64,000 bases of DNA from Callipepla californica brunnescens (lineage: Eukaryota; Chordata; Aves; Galliformes; Odontophoridae), in assembly GCA_023055505.1 (NCBI GenBank), contig JALIRH010000004.1, positions 12,519,368 to 12,583,367 of the forward strand. The letters are read 5' to 3'. This document shows positions 53,101-64,000 of this stretch, one piece after another (within the stretch, counting starts at the first letter, position 1; each line of letters starts with the position of its first letter). A model generated the notes under the pieces. It was not told the DNA's origin and did no database searches. It saw nothing but the letters and a program-made list of their open reading frames with translations. The translations under genes and the position numbers were made by a program.

Positions 53101-54727
53101 TTTTTCTACTGTCTTTTTCTTGCATCTTTTCAGTGAGAAAAGAATGCAAGACCCCAGGCCTTCACATTTTCAGTATTCTTATGTAAAAGTATGAAAATTA
53201 CATTTATGTTCTATTTGCTTTATGTTTTGCATGACAGTTACTCATAATGTAACAACTTTTCTCTAGGTTGTACCCATTCTTTTGACACTCAAAGGCTTTT
53301 GTTAACTGATATTATGCATCATTTCTCTTGCATTTATTCCCATACACTGAATGCTTACAGAACAGGTTTCCAGAAGATGCAAATCTCTATCAGTTTTGTT
53401 TGAATTTGAAGCTAACTCTGCTATTTGTGACTTGAATCTTACTTGATATCTGGCATTCCCAAGAAATTCTGTAACCTCAGTGCTTTGTTTGCCTTTATTA
53501 ATTTTACTCTAGTTTAGTTAACTCCCATTACTTGTCAACTCCTACAGAGTTTTATTGTTTCATTAAGTGCTCCTATTGGCTCTCAAATTTCCTTGTGCAC
53601 CATTACCTTTCATTCACAATCACTGCTTCCTATCAGACAGGGAACAAACTCTCAGAACTGTCAAATCATTACTTCAGCCCTACAGCAAACACCAGCTCTC
53701 TAAATTTAACATTTCTCCTTCATCCTTGCATTTAAAACACATCTTACATGTGTTCTACCTTTAAAGTGCAGCACTCTCAAGATTTAGTCTACACCTCCTG
53801 GAGGACTGAGTTTAAAAAAATTAACTTACAAATGATTAAAGAGTCAAACATATTAAAAAGTATTTTTCTATTTTTTAAAATCTCCCTTATTATTTCCAGC
53901 TACTACATTCAGGATCAGAAAAGGAGAATATTTTCCTTTGGAAGGTAAAGAGTCATCTGTTTAACATCTTTATTTAGGATACTGAATTTATTCTTTTTAT
54001 TTGCCTTCCATAACTGGAATTTTGTTTGAATTTTCTGAGTAAAAGGTATTTTTGTTCTGGTTTTAGTTGGATGTGTAAAACCACAGATTAAACCGCAGTT
54101 AACTCTCTCTTTGAAAGTTTTGTCCTGTACACATATCTCACTCTCTCACTCTTAGCCGGAAGTACTGTTTTCAAAGTAACAACATGAACTTTGACTTTGA
54201 TTTAACCGTATTCTGGGAAAGCTTGGGAAGTGCACCAGTGTTCAGAAATTATACATGTATCACCATATTTGCTCCTTAGATTATTTACATCAGACTGTAT
54301 CCTAACTCTCAGGAGGGGACTCCTGCTATTAAATCAGTAAACTGTTCCTTGAGGAAAGGAACAGTGACAGACTTGACCCTATTGCTGTTTTCTTCCTGTG
54401 CATTTTGGATTGCGAATAAATTTACAAACTTTTTATGTGCTAATGTTGTCTTTCCATAATGACTACAGAAGCCAATTACATTTTGAGCAACATGCTGCTA
54501 TTACTTCATGTTTTTGAATTTTAGTAATACTTCAAAATCAGTTAAAATGGCAGCTAAATATGTATTGACTAGAAAAAAGAACTAGGAGCAAAATATCCTC
54601 TAAAGAAAGAAAACCAAAAAATTATTTCTATTAAATATGAGATAGATTTTTTCCCAAAATATAAAATAGTTTTAAAATAAAATTTCAATGTAGAGAAGAA
54701 AATGCTTATTCAAAATAAATTACTCAC

Positions 54728-54897
54728 CTTTTACTCTGTCTCCTTTGTGCAGATGAATTTCCCCTTCTCCTTGAGGTTGATATGGCTTTATGACAATAAA
54801 AAGTCTTCCTGGTACAGCACTGTAAAGCTTGCGTTTTGGACCCTGATAATCCAAGGTAGACAGAGCATCCTTGTTGGCACTAGGATTGTAAACGGCA
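54728..54897 (-). CDS. SHANK2: SHANK2 exon, start of the SH3 domain, 170 bp
   Basis: The acceptor is caatttccag|TGCC and the donor GTAAAAG|gtgagt on the minus strand. The exon enters in phase 2 and leaves in phase 1. The peptide reads (S)AVYNPSANKDALSTLDYQ followed by GPKRKLYSAVPGRLFIVIKP, YQPQGEGEIHLHKGDRVK. The second half is the first part of the SHANK SH3 domain. Where most SH3 domains have an ALYDY-type motif, SHANKs have this KPYQP form, so the usual proline-helix pocket is atypical. This is known of the SHANK family and is visible here. The last G plus TT of the next exon makes Val, giving DRVKVLSIGEGG. I saw no frameshift or stop. Confidence 0.96.
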
Positions 54898-57800
54898 CTG
54901 GAAATTGAAATTAAAATCATTAACTGGTTATTTAAAGTGAACAAAGTGAATCATTTACCATCATGCTGGTAATATTAAATTAAGCAGTGAGTAGCATAAT
55001 CATCTTCCAATAAGACATCTAACTCTGCAGAGAAAAAAATACACACACTGTTTTCATCTTAAAAGTGTTCTTTACATTCTGGAAATCTTTCTGTTTGAAA
55101 CACAGTGTGCAACTGGCCATTTTGGCCTAGAAAAGAAAATACAATATTAAAGTTACTAGCTTCTCTACGAACTGAACTTTCACATTTGCAGACCCAGGTT
55201 AACATTAAATTTTCTGTACCACAATTTGTCAGAAAGATTTTTAAGCATCCCTATATACAATACTTGTTGGGAATTGATATCTTCATAATATTACAATGTT
55301 TAATCAACAATCGAGAAAAACTAATTACAAGGGGAAAATACTGAAAAACTGAAGTTACTTCATCACAATACTATGGACTAAATAATTAAGCTACTTCATC
55401 ATTCCAAGGCCTGAAGATAAATACTGGATCTGAATCTACCCTAAGTATGGCTAGCATATTCTCTAGGAGACCATTACTTATTTGTGGGAATCTATAACTC
55501 TCACAAAGACTTCAGAGTGGCCTGATCAAACAAGTCATATATCATTTAAAAAAAAAAAACAAACTCACAGTCCAGTTACACAGAGAGAAATTATTGAAAA
55601 CCACCAAAAAACCATTACATCTCTCAAAAATAAGTAACTGTTGAAAATACAGCACAAGAGGGAAGTATTAGAAGGTGGAAAACTTGTAGAAGACATCACA
55701 AACTTCCAATAACTTACTATTCAATTCTTATTTAAAAAATGTAAAGTATGAAGGCCGTAAAGTCTAGAAACAAATCATTTGTTAGAAAGGAAAATACTAA
55801 TAAAGATTTTTAGGAAAAGAGTAAAACAAGGAAGATGAATAATTGATTTAGCGTTTCAACTCTCCATATTCTGGTAAGGATAAATAAATGATCACACACC
55901 GCTATAAATCAAATGAAATAGAAGCACTTGTCTTTACTGTTCCCCTTATTTTCTCCTTTCTTATCAGGAACCTTTCCATCCTACTTAGTAACATCTTCAC
56001 CATTTGGAATGTTGTCCCCCTTTCACTTCATCATGCTTTTCTTCTTACTGTGAAAAGGTGCTGAACCATTCTTAAGTCTTTAAAAGTGATGTCTGTAAAG
56101 TACTTTGCATCAGAAACCACAGCTGGTTCACACCATTGTTTAAAGGAAGATGGGAAAAGATGACATTCAATTTTCAGTTTGGCTCCATTTCTTTTTCCTT
56201 AAACGTGAAGAAATACTCATAGCTGTAAACAATCCAGATCAATACACTTGCAATTTTTGAACATATAAAGCTGCATTTTCTGCCTAATCTGGTAACAGCC
56301 AGGTAGCAGCATTTTATTCACCCATCACAAAAGGCTCATTCATCTTCTTTCTTACTGAAAGTTGAGGGTGCAATGGCATGTTGAAGCTTTGCACTGAAGA
56401 AATCTTCTCACGTGAGTCAGGCTTACTAATGAAAACCAGGGCTGCAACTTTGAAGTCATGACTTCTTGAAAAGATCTCCCCTTTATGCCCTTGCCCCAGC
56501 CTGGGCTCCCATCAGAGCAAGACCCATGCCAAGAAGAAGCCAGAAGGGGATGTGGGGAGTTTATCATGTATTCCCCTTGCCCAGGAGCAGGTGGCCACCC
56601 CTGATTGGTATGTAGGGCAGCAGGCCTGTGAGAATATAAACACCTGAGCGACAGGCTGCAATGATCACATGGACCCCCCTTCCAGCATCACTTCCCAGCC
56701 TTCACCTCTCCAGCAGCAAACTGCTTTCTGAAACCTCATTAACCTCCTGGTGATTCTAACCCTCTGTTGCACTCTGACCTTTTCCACTACCCTGTTGCTC
56801 CTGCCGCTGTGGCCCCAAACTTCAATCTGTGGCAATGTCAAAAATGGCTCCATCATACAAGAGGAGGAACAGCTTCACACTGATGTACTGTTTGCAAATA
56901 ATTAGCAGAAACAGCAAGGATTCCCACATTTAGTTGATAGTAAGTAGGTGGTCACACTTTGAAACAAAATCTGTGTCATGTGAGCTGTGATTCAAGGCAG
57001 CAAAGCAGCCCTGTGGCAACAAAAGGCAGTGCCTGCAAGGGAGAGATTGCTTATTAAATGTAAAGGTAACTAAAACATTTTGAGAGCCTTCAGTTTTCTT
57101 CGAGCACTTGTAGGAGAGCTCTGGATCTCTCTGAAAAAACTATTGTTGGTACACAGCACAGACACTCTGCAGCTGGACAGCTGTGCATGTAGCTATCATA
57201 CTGATGCATTAACAGAACAACCAATATTTTTACCATGCGGTTTCAGGGAGGAAATCTGTTTTCACTATCAGTTATTCCAGTTTTCAAAACCAGTGGCTCA
57301 CAGAGAGGGAAAAGTGGCTAAATGAATTCAAACACAATAAACAACACTCTAATGCTTATTATTATTATTATTTTAAACTTGTTCTCTCCCTCAAAGAAGC
57401 ATTTGTACTCCAGGAACGTGGAAGCATGTTATCCCAGGAATATTGAAGAAAGGGCGCTTTTAATCCATCCCCGCTGAAGTAGTCACTGAACACAAGATAA
57501 ATCTTCCCACTTTGCTGATACCTGCAGCATTCAGTAGAACACACGCACACTCATTCTGCAAAAACCATCTCGCAGCCGCCTCCTCACCTAAGTGAAGCCT
57601 CCTTACAGACAACAACATGGTTTTAAGTTGATTCAGTTCTATGTGAACAAGTGTCATCCAAATTTTAACCAAATGATCTTTGCCACTAATGTAATGCAGT
57701 TTGCTCTACTGCATGAAACTAGTTGTCTAAGAATTTCTTTCAGGGCTTCTTACCTCTCAGATAACTTTTTATGCACCACATTTCTACTCACCGGCAATAT

Positions 57801-59080
57801 TGCTACCAGCACAAATAATAATGATTATCAGTTTTGGTGCCTACAGCCAAAAAGGAAATAAGAATATGCAGAATGCACACAGTAACTTCAACTACGTCAC
57901 ATTTACTGACTTGAAAACTTGAATTAACATCCAGACACTTGCAAATAGCAAAAACAAACAAAAAAAAAGCAACAACAACAAAAAAAAAAAACCTGCATTG
58001 TTTCACAATATTCTTGCCTTTTCTGCACTGAAAAGTTGATTATTTTTTATATTAGGAAACAAGATGGACAAGACCTGATATTTCCAAAGGTAGACCAAAT
58101 TGAATACATTTTGTCAAAGCGTTTAAGCTCTGAACATCTCCATCAGTATCCAGTTCAACCTTTCTTCATTTTCATGCTTTAATCCCTCTGGCTTATCATC
58201 CTGGTACAACTCCATCATTTGAACATTTGACAGATGCGTACCCTGTGTCCTACTCAAAGTGAAGCTGTAACTAATTACCTGTTCACAGGACAGTGGATTC
58301 ATAAACATAAAGCCCTCATTTGTGATCAAACCTAGACACAGCCATCAGCTTTATTATATTACTTGCAATATCTACATCAACCTAATTAGTCAGGATTTGC
58401 TCTCCATTGGGACATAGCTGCAGGTTATTTGCAGAGAGTGTCTGCTAAATCACATTTAAAATTCGAGAGGAGAGAAAGCAGCAAAGTCTGAGGGAATGTG
58501 AAACCCTGCAGCAAGGATAATCGTGACAGGAGCCCACGGCACCTATCACCAACATCTCGAGAAACTCCCTCTGCTCTCAGTCACCCTCCTGTACAGCCCC
58601 ACTGATTGCCCACACTTACTCCCTCTGATTTCCTGTTGGGTTCAGCACTCATCTGTAGACAAGAAAAATTAAAGTCTCTGCTCCATCACACATAGCAGCT
58701 CCAGCACAGGTTTCAAGCACAACCAATCATTTTCTGCAGAGACCAAAAATCTGAGAAATATCTTTTATGGCTAATAATAATAATAATTGTATTCAACTAT
58801 TAACCTTGAGAACTTGCACTGTGATTTGGAGTTGATGAGCTTTGCTAAATTTTTTAGTCTGCCTTACTGTTCAAGTTCTGTAGGGAACCATCTCGCACTG
58901 ACTACCAGGGGTGGGAGGAATTAGAACTTTCACATTTGGTCATATTCCACAGTGTAGAGATTTTGTTATCTGTACATTATATAGTCTGCAAAATGGTCAG
59001 ATGTTTTCGATAAAAGAACAGATCAATGTAGCATGATGACATCAGGAATATCTCATACTTTGAGTATGTGCAAAATTCAC
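54898..59080 (-). other. SHANK2: SHANK2 intron before the SH3 exons (about 4.2 kb)
   Basis: This phase 2 intron joins ATCAG and TGCC to give Ile-Ser-Ala. It contains a somewhat GC-richer stretch at about 56380-56870, an (ATT)n tract near 57356-57374 and an (AAT)n tract near 58771-58786. I recognised no coding exon or named repeat. Human SHANK2 has residues at the junction (LWHVGSPFALGANKD) that correspond to bird HRHISAVYNPSANKD, so no exon seems to be missing here. Confidence 0.85.
57356..57374. repeat. (ATT)n microsatellite
   Basis: About five ATT units followed by a short T-run. Confidence 0.9.
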
Positions 59081-59390
59081 CTGATGTGCCTGTGCTGCTG
59101 CCGTTTGCCATCCTCTCCCAACCTGTTTAGGGATGGTGACCGGCTCCGGGAAGATGGAGTGTAGCTCCCCACAGTTTTTACAGTTCCATTAGGATTATTC
59201 TGCATCTGTTGAAGCAGATGAGGTGAAAGGCTGCGGTGGGAAGACGCAGAAGAGGAGGCTGACCACTCGGGGATGTTGTTGATGTTCAGGTTGTTGTCGC
59301 TGTTGGAACGAAGCAATATTCGGGGTGCCGCTAAGGTGCTCGGGGGTCTCCGCCTTCTGTTTGAGTAGGTAGGAGCCTCCCTAAAGGGCA
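59081..59390 (-). CDS. SHANK2: SHANK2 exon, serine-rich linker before SH3, 310 bp
   Basis: The acceptor is ctttacacag|TGCC and the donor ATCAG|gtgaat on the minus strand. The exon enters in phase 1 and leaves in phase 2, so its AG joins the T of the next exon to make Ser. The peptide runs from VPFREAPTYSNRRRRPPSTL through LLRSNSDNNLN, SHRSLSPHLLQQM and RSRSPSLNRLGEDGKR. These blocks match the mammalian SHANK2 linker between the ankyrin repeats and SH3. Between the conserved blocks the sequence differs from the mammalian one I remember: NINNIPEWSASSSASS replaces a less Asn- and Ser-rich stretch. The linker is basic and full of SP and RS/SxxS motifs, so phosphorylation is plausible but not shown. 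Exact phase continuity on both sides makes a pseudogene unlikely. Confidence 0.95.
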
Positions 59391-62300
59391 CTGTGTAAAG
59401 AAAGATATCCAGGGTAATTGCAGATGAATTTATCATTTACATGCACTTACCACCACATAAAAAGATTTAGCAACATATGGCATTGTTTTTTTTTTCAGAG
59501 ACAGAAACTTTACCTTGCCTGCATATTTAATCAAATTAATTATCTTCAAAACGTCATTAAACTGGCCAACATTAACATGTTTACTGGTTTTAATAAATAG
59601 TCAGGCAATGCCAGCGGTCAGAGTCTGCTGAGCAGTCTTAGCTACAGTCTATGAAAAGGAAAACACCTAATTATCACAAGTTTGACTCTCACACTGTACA
59701 GATTCACTCTGTGTCTTAATGCTCAATCAGAAAGGCACTGAATGGGGCTGATCAGTAGGCATTGGTGCATCACCTTCCAAGTCTGAAAAATTCTGTTTCA
59801 TCAAGTTCAGGCCTAACCTGAAATCTATTGTGTTAACAGTCACCTTATCCCCATCTTCCAGGTTAAAAATCAAGGACATAGATTTTTCTTCTGACAGAAC
59901 TCTATTACACCTCTACAATCCCCTGGTACTCCTCCCTTTCTAATCTAGGCATTTCTACTCCATCTATTACTATTGTATTTAGAGCATATTACCCCAGGGT
60001 AATACACTCGCCTTGTCATGTGCCATGTCCTGGGGAGAACACGACTGCATCCAAAAGCTGCAATATGCTAGTTAATGAAACAGCTGTAACAGAAAACAAA
60101 AGCAAGAGCAATACAAACCTAATGCAAACCAAAGACCCTACCCATTCATCAATGTTACTGGTACACTGCTGCAGCCATATAAGAATTTGGACAAACAGAC
60201 ACTACATATTCCAGATCTCCATTTCTCACTCTAGTGGGTCAGTTACTTGCAAGTAGAATTACTTAAAAGTCGAATTTCCTAATAAAAGTCACTCAACTCA
60301 TACTAGAAGTGACAGCACTTTCTAGTTATTTTATAAGGCATTAAGGGACCTGACCCTGGAAACTCATACTTAGCTCAGTCTACATTCATACAAGTACTTT
60401 TTTTACTTACAGTGGACTCACAGGGTTGTAGAATTGATTCTATACATATTTACATCTTAAAAATACATGTATATAACCTGAAAAAGTCATAGTAGAATAA
60501 CTAAAACAAGGCAGCCAGGTGTTATTCTGAGGACTTTACTGAGCTGTTGTGATTTTCAAAGATCATATTTCAGTTGGGAAAGAAGCCCCACAAACTATCG
60601 TCCTACGTCTCCAAAGTGACAGAAAGTGCCATTTGTAAAGTGCCATAAATGTCTACACATTCAATGCCCTTTAAAAACATAGAAAATAACAGAATTAGAA
60701 TGTGTCTGTCATACGCCGCAAGTAAATGAATTCACATATATTTGAATATACACAGGAATCAATCTGTCCTGCCTTGACAGGGAGCTTTTAATTGGGAGAA
60801 CACAGCAAAACTTAAGGTTCCAGAGCAAAACTGAAAGTGTGTTTCTAACATAAAATTAAGGTGGAACTATAAGGGAAAGACTGCTTTATGTAATTTTCAC
60901 CTGAACTGTTTTATGATTAACCGTGATTCTGAGTATTTTAAAATAGCATCCTTCATATTTCTAAAGAGATAAAACAGTGTCTGGTAAGTAGCTCAACAGC
61001 AGCAGAACAACCACAGAAAAGAGAACGGAGCACACAGAGAGGAAAGGCTTTAAATTGATTTTCATTATTTGAAAAGAGGCTGAAACAAGAGAAGCAGTTT
61101 TTTAAAAAATGTCACAGGGATAAAGTTCAATATTTGCAGTAGAAACTGACAAATTCTGTATAATTTTTATGATAATACAAATCTTTGGTGTTTCATAGCT
61201 TTTCAGGGTTTCAAAGCTGCAAAGTATGTCACTGAATGAACCTCATTGCCTCAAATGTCACAGTGAAACCCGTGGGCTTGTACTAACTTGAAGAAAATTC
61301 ACTGCTCTTATTTCCAGAATTCATGTCCACCGATATTCTTATCAACGTCTATGACAAAGATGTGCTATTTGTGTACTACTATCATACTTTCAGCATTCAG
61401 AATATGGCTCTGGATGTGATTTCAATGAAGAGATGAATCTTTTACAGGTACAAAAAAAAAAAAATTAGCTACTGTATTAATTTAATTACAGGAGAAATAA
61501 GACAGAATCAGAAAGTGTATGGCAGACATAGGTTTGCTACCAGGAGTAGCAGCTTTGTTCCTTTAGGATCACCAAAGTTAGTCTCAGACTTCAGTAAAAT
61601 TGGGGTCTGACCCTAAGACTCGAGTTTTCTACCCCCAAAAATTGCTAACACCAAGGGCAGGCTGCAGAGCCACAGCTCCACCAAACCAAATGGTGCCTAT
61701 GGGTTCTGCCCATGTGCTGTCAGCTATGTGTGGCAGTGGCAGCAGGAGGGCAGAAGGTCAGGACAGGAACAGGACAGCAGGGAGCTGTGAGCACCTTTGT
61801 GTTGGCAGCCGGAAAAAGCACAGGGCTGCGCATTAGCTCCCACTGAAAAGTGGTGTGTTGTATGTATGCATGCTCACCAGGTATCATATTAAATTCACTC
61901 TTCTTTTAAATATCAGAAAGGCATTTTATATTTAGGAGTCACCTTCTGATTTACTATTAACATTCTATTCTTAAGGACAGAACTGCAAGCAAAATCAGCC
62001 TTTACTACAGAGAATAAACAGGAAAGGGGACATCTAATGACACCAATTGAGTGTCTGACAAATCTTTTATAGGGAGAGTTAAAAATAAACATTTTCACGC
62101 CTAAAGTAATTAATATTCCTCCCAACTGTTTCTTTTTCCCAGCAATCTGCAAACTGTAAGTGGGTGGATATTTTTTTTAGCTGCTCTTATAGTCATTATT
62201 TATATTATTTGCACAATAAAAAATAACTACAACACAAAATGATGGAATGCAAACATCCGCTTTTTTTTTTTTTTTTTTAAATCTCTGTCGGACGCTGTCA

Positions 62301-62804
62301 CTCCCTAATATCTCACTATGCTCCCAACTGTAAGAATAACTATTCCAGAACTCGTTTGGGAAAAACAGTTGATATAACATGACATGAAAATGCCTGAACT
62401 AATTTAAAGCCCCTGAAGTTTAAAATTATCATCCCTAAAAGCATGTCTGAAAGCATCGTTTAATTCTTCCTTATCTCTCAGCATCCTTCCACTCCTGGCA
62501 TTTTTCACATCTGAAGGAGTAGCAATCACTGACAAAAATTCACTCAGGAAATTCCTTACGCGTCTTCAAATGCATTTCTTAGGGAACAACACATTTCTAT
62601 AACTACTTCAGAGAAAACCCACAATAAATAAAGTCACATCCAGCCTTCAAAATCCATTGCCTAAATGGACTGTCCAGCATATAATAATTTTGAAAACAAA
62701 ACTGCAGGAACTGATTAATTATAAAGTCACTAAACCAATCATATTAAATGTATACAAGAAAACACCAGTCTGAAACATCAAAGTGTTCTGCTTGCATCGC
62801 TTAC
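59391..62804 (-). other. SHANK2: SHANK2 intron after the MKSLL exon (about 3.4 kb)
   Basis: This phase 1 intron has donor gtaagc at 62804 and acceptor ttacacag ending at 59391. It contains a T18 run at 62261-62278 and a G-rich, CAG-rich patch at about 61640-61830 that carries a chance open frame. No exon, RNA gene or transposon could be recognised. Confidence 0.85.
62261..62278. repeat. T18 homopolymer
   Basis: A T-run in the intron after the MKSLL exon. Confidence 0.95.
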
Positions 62805-62886
62805 CTTCTTTCTTTGTGAAGGCATTTAACAAAGACTTCATTTTCCTTTTTACTTTAGTAGCAATCCCCTCATTATATAACCTTTG
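62805..62886 (-). CDS. SHANK2: SHANK2 exon with the short-isoform start (MKSLLNAFTKKE), 82 bp
   Basis: On the minus strand a long pyrimidine tract ending in cccag precedes the exon, and the donor GAAG|gtaagc follows it. Reading from phase 0 gives 27 complete codons plus one base. The first 15 codons give QRLYNEGIATKVKRK; the next 12 give MKSLLNAFTKKE. As I recall it, that Met-started peptide is the N terminus of the classic mammalian short SHANK2 isoform, so the ATG at 62839-62841 (A at -3) may be an isoform start. The open frame before it, together with the good acceptor, also lets the exon sit inside a longer ankyrin-containing transcript. The last base G joins TG of the next exon to make Val, giving KKEVPFREAP. 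SHANK2 is a postsynaptic scaffold linking NMDA and metabotropic glutamate receptor complexes through GKAP and Homer. The identity is strong; which transcripts use the first 15 codons is unknown. Confidence 0.9.
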
Positions 62887-63019
62887 CTGGGAAGAAAGAG
62901 GAAAAAAAAATAGGAAAAAAAACCAACACAGCTACCCAATTTCAGTGTGTTCAGGCTGCCTGCACCCTGACATAAGCAGCAGGTTTCTGGGCACTGTGTA
63001 ATTGCCAGCATAGCCAGGC

Positions 63020-63315
63020 TCACAGCGCCCGGCGCGCTGGTGACAAAGCCCACCCCACATCCTGTCTGTCAGCTGGGAGCCAACTGTGCATAGACTGGAG
63101 CCGCTCACACACACACAAAAAAAAAAAAAAAAAAGGAAAGAGAGGAAAAAAAAACCACCACCCTGCTCTCTCTCTCCCAGCATCAGTCATGTGAGCGGCT
63201 CCGCCACCACCTCACAGCAATGCCCTGATCCTGGGCCCAAGGCGAGGGGCAGGGAGGATGGAAGATGTGCAGCAAGGCTCCGCGGACACGCTGCGGGCTG
63301 TGCTGCCGGTGGCAG
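63020..63315 (-). promoter_or_regulatory. CpG cluster, candidate internal promoter of short SHANK2
   Basis: This stretch carries about a dozen CpG dinucleotides (for example cgcccggcgcgc and ctccgcggacacgctgcggg) in a window where CpG is otherwise rare. It ends about 130 bp upstream of the exon that holds the short-isoform ATG. CpG clusters with little else often mark vertebrate promoters, and mammalian SHANK2 is known to use several promoters. No TATA box or initiator was assigned. It could instead be a GC-rich intronic patch. Confidence 0.35.
63097..63202. repeat. 13-bp perfect inverted repeat around a CA/A-rich tract
   Basis: The arm ggagccgctcaca at 63097-63109 is matched by its exact reverse complement tgtgagcggctcc at 63190-63202. 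The 80 bp between hold a short (CA)n, a long A-run, a purine-rich stretch and a CT-rich stretch. The arms are GC-rich and include CpGs. In a minus-strand transcript they could pair, but nothing shows that this region is transcribed into a mature RNA. Confidence 0.8.
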
Positions 63316-63726
63316 GTAGCTCTGGCAGAGCTGGGAGAGCTGCTTCATGAGCACTAGCGTGCTCAGCTCACAAACTTGACTGGCTGACCCACAGGGCTTA
63401 CAGGCACCCTTTGGGTCTGGTGTTTGCTCACTTGCTGAGCGAAGTGCTTGGAAGGAAAAGTGAGAAGCAAATCAGAAAGCAGCAAGCTGCCTGCACTGAC
63501 TACAGTGAGACGTTACACAAAACTGCCACTACACGGAGTAGCTAGAGCTGCCCTATATTCCAGCCTGATACAGATGGGCACCAACACCAGCAACTTTCTA
63601 CTCCCCTTCACTGCAGTGATCACACCAAAATAAAACAAAATCCCTTTCTGCACAGAGCAAAAATATTAAAATTTACTAAAATGCCACAAAATAAGTGTAC
63701 TGTGTGTGTGGCTTGTAGTGTGCTGT

Positions 63727-63875
63727 CCCATCACTAGAGGTGCTTAGGGACAGATTGGATAAGCCCTGGGCAGCCTGATATAGTGGAGGGGGTTTGCCCT
63801 GCCGTGGTAGGGTGTTTGGAACTCAATTATCTGTAATACAGTCCTTTCTAATCTAAACCATTCTATCACATGATA
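63727..63875 (+). mobile_element. CR1 LINE 3' end
   Basis: ccatcactagaggtgcttag, gacagattggataagcc, gggcagcctgatatagtgga, and cctttctaatctaaaccatt followed by ctatcacatgat follow the CR1 3' consensus on the plus strand, with the terminal octamer region at the end. Confidence 0.87.
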
Positions 63876-64000
63876 CAATAATTGTGACAAACAGTCTGCA
63901 GGGAGCTATGGCAGCCTGCGACGTACAGGCACTTTGGCAGGGAGCAAGCAGGGTGGTGTGAGCAGCTCCTCAGAACTCCAGCAGATCCTACAGTGAAACA

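Larger units (their letters stand above)
42426..54727 (-). other. SHANK2: SHANK2 intron inside the SH3 domain (about 12.3 kb)
   Basis: This phase 1 intron splits the SH3 domain between Lys and Val of DRVK|V. No exon-like peptide of SHANK2 or another gene was recognised. It holds A-runs at 43038-43054 and 43778-43802, a (TTTA)n tract near 47166-47190, and a moderately GC-rich patch at 43300-43560 with two related AATT-core sites. The rest is AT-rich sequence with no recognisable repeat or RNA gene. Confidence 0.85.
62887..64000 (-). other. Sequence upstream of the first visible SHANK2 exon
   Basis: This is either an intron of the long SHANK2 transcript or the 5' flank of the short one. Right against the exon lies a T/C-rich tract typical of an acceptor. 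Further up are a CpG cluster (about 63020-63310), an inverted repeat and a CR1 3' end, listed separately. No further SHANK2 coding exon, such as ankyrin repeats, was recognised. Confidence 0.7.

Noticed and set aside
56380..56870. GC-richer intronic stretch with overlapping open frames on the minus strand
   Set aside because: No recognisable peptide or repeat, and the SHANK2 exons on either side join without it.
61600..61850. GC-richer patch with a 78-codon open frame
   Set aside because: No splice sites or family resemblance. It lies between two SHANK2 exons whose phases already join.
1..64000. CRISPR arrays, operons, tRNA or rRNA genes
   Set aside because: No regularly spaced direct repeats, no cloverleaf or rRNA blocks recognised, and the gene structure is that of a vertebrate.

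Overview
The window is AT-rich vertebrate DNA, most probably from a bird. The interspersed repeats are CR1 LINE fragments (at least five, in both orientations), an LTR with TG...CA ends and an old hAT DNA transposon. I saw no Alu, L1 or other mammalian repeats. Genes are in short exons with canonical splice sites in long introns. There are no bacterial features such as operons, and I found no CRISPR, tRNA or rRNA.

The only gene I can identify with confidence is SHANK2 (ProSAP1), on the minus strand, partial. Four exons read from high to low coordinate: 62805-62886, 59081-59390, 54728-54897 and 42312-42425. Their phases join exactly (1, 2, 1, then an open phase 1). Together they encode the linker that starts the short SHANK2 isoform (MKSLLNAFTKKE...), a serine-rich linker, and the whole SH3 domain. 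SHANK2 is a scaffold of the excitatory postsynaptic density. The ankyrin repeats (upstream, beyond 64000) and the PDZ, proline-rich and SAM parts (downstream, below position 1) are not in the window. I found no exon in the 42 kb below 42312, which appears to be one long intron.

Layout. 62.9-64 kb: sequence upstream of the first visible exon, with a local cluster of CpGs, a 13-bp inverted repeat around a CA/A-rich tract, and a CR1 3' end. 42.3-62.9 kb: four exons and three introns. 1-42.3 kb: the long intron, holding CR1 pieces at 2.6, 15.2, 19.5 and 38.7 kb; a 2.2-kb hAT/Charlie-like transposon with a 7/8-matching target duplication at 8.8-11.0 kb; a solo LTR at 28.6-29.1 kb; two copies of one unidentified repeat at 29.7 and 38.1 kb; and a candidate decayed retrocopy with an A30 tail at 3.4-4.0 kb. 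A few short palindromic or clustered sites resembling RFX and POU/octamer binding sites lie in the intron and are reported as candidates only.

Limits: exon and repeat names rest on recognising peptides and repeat consensus by eye. I ran no alignment or database search. Nearly all other open frames of 60-140 codons look like chance openings in AT-rich DNA.
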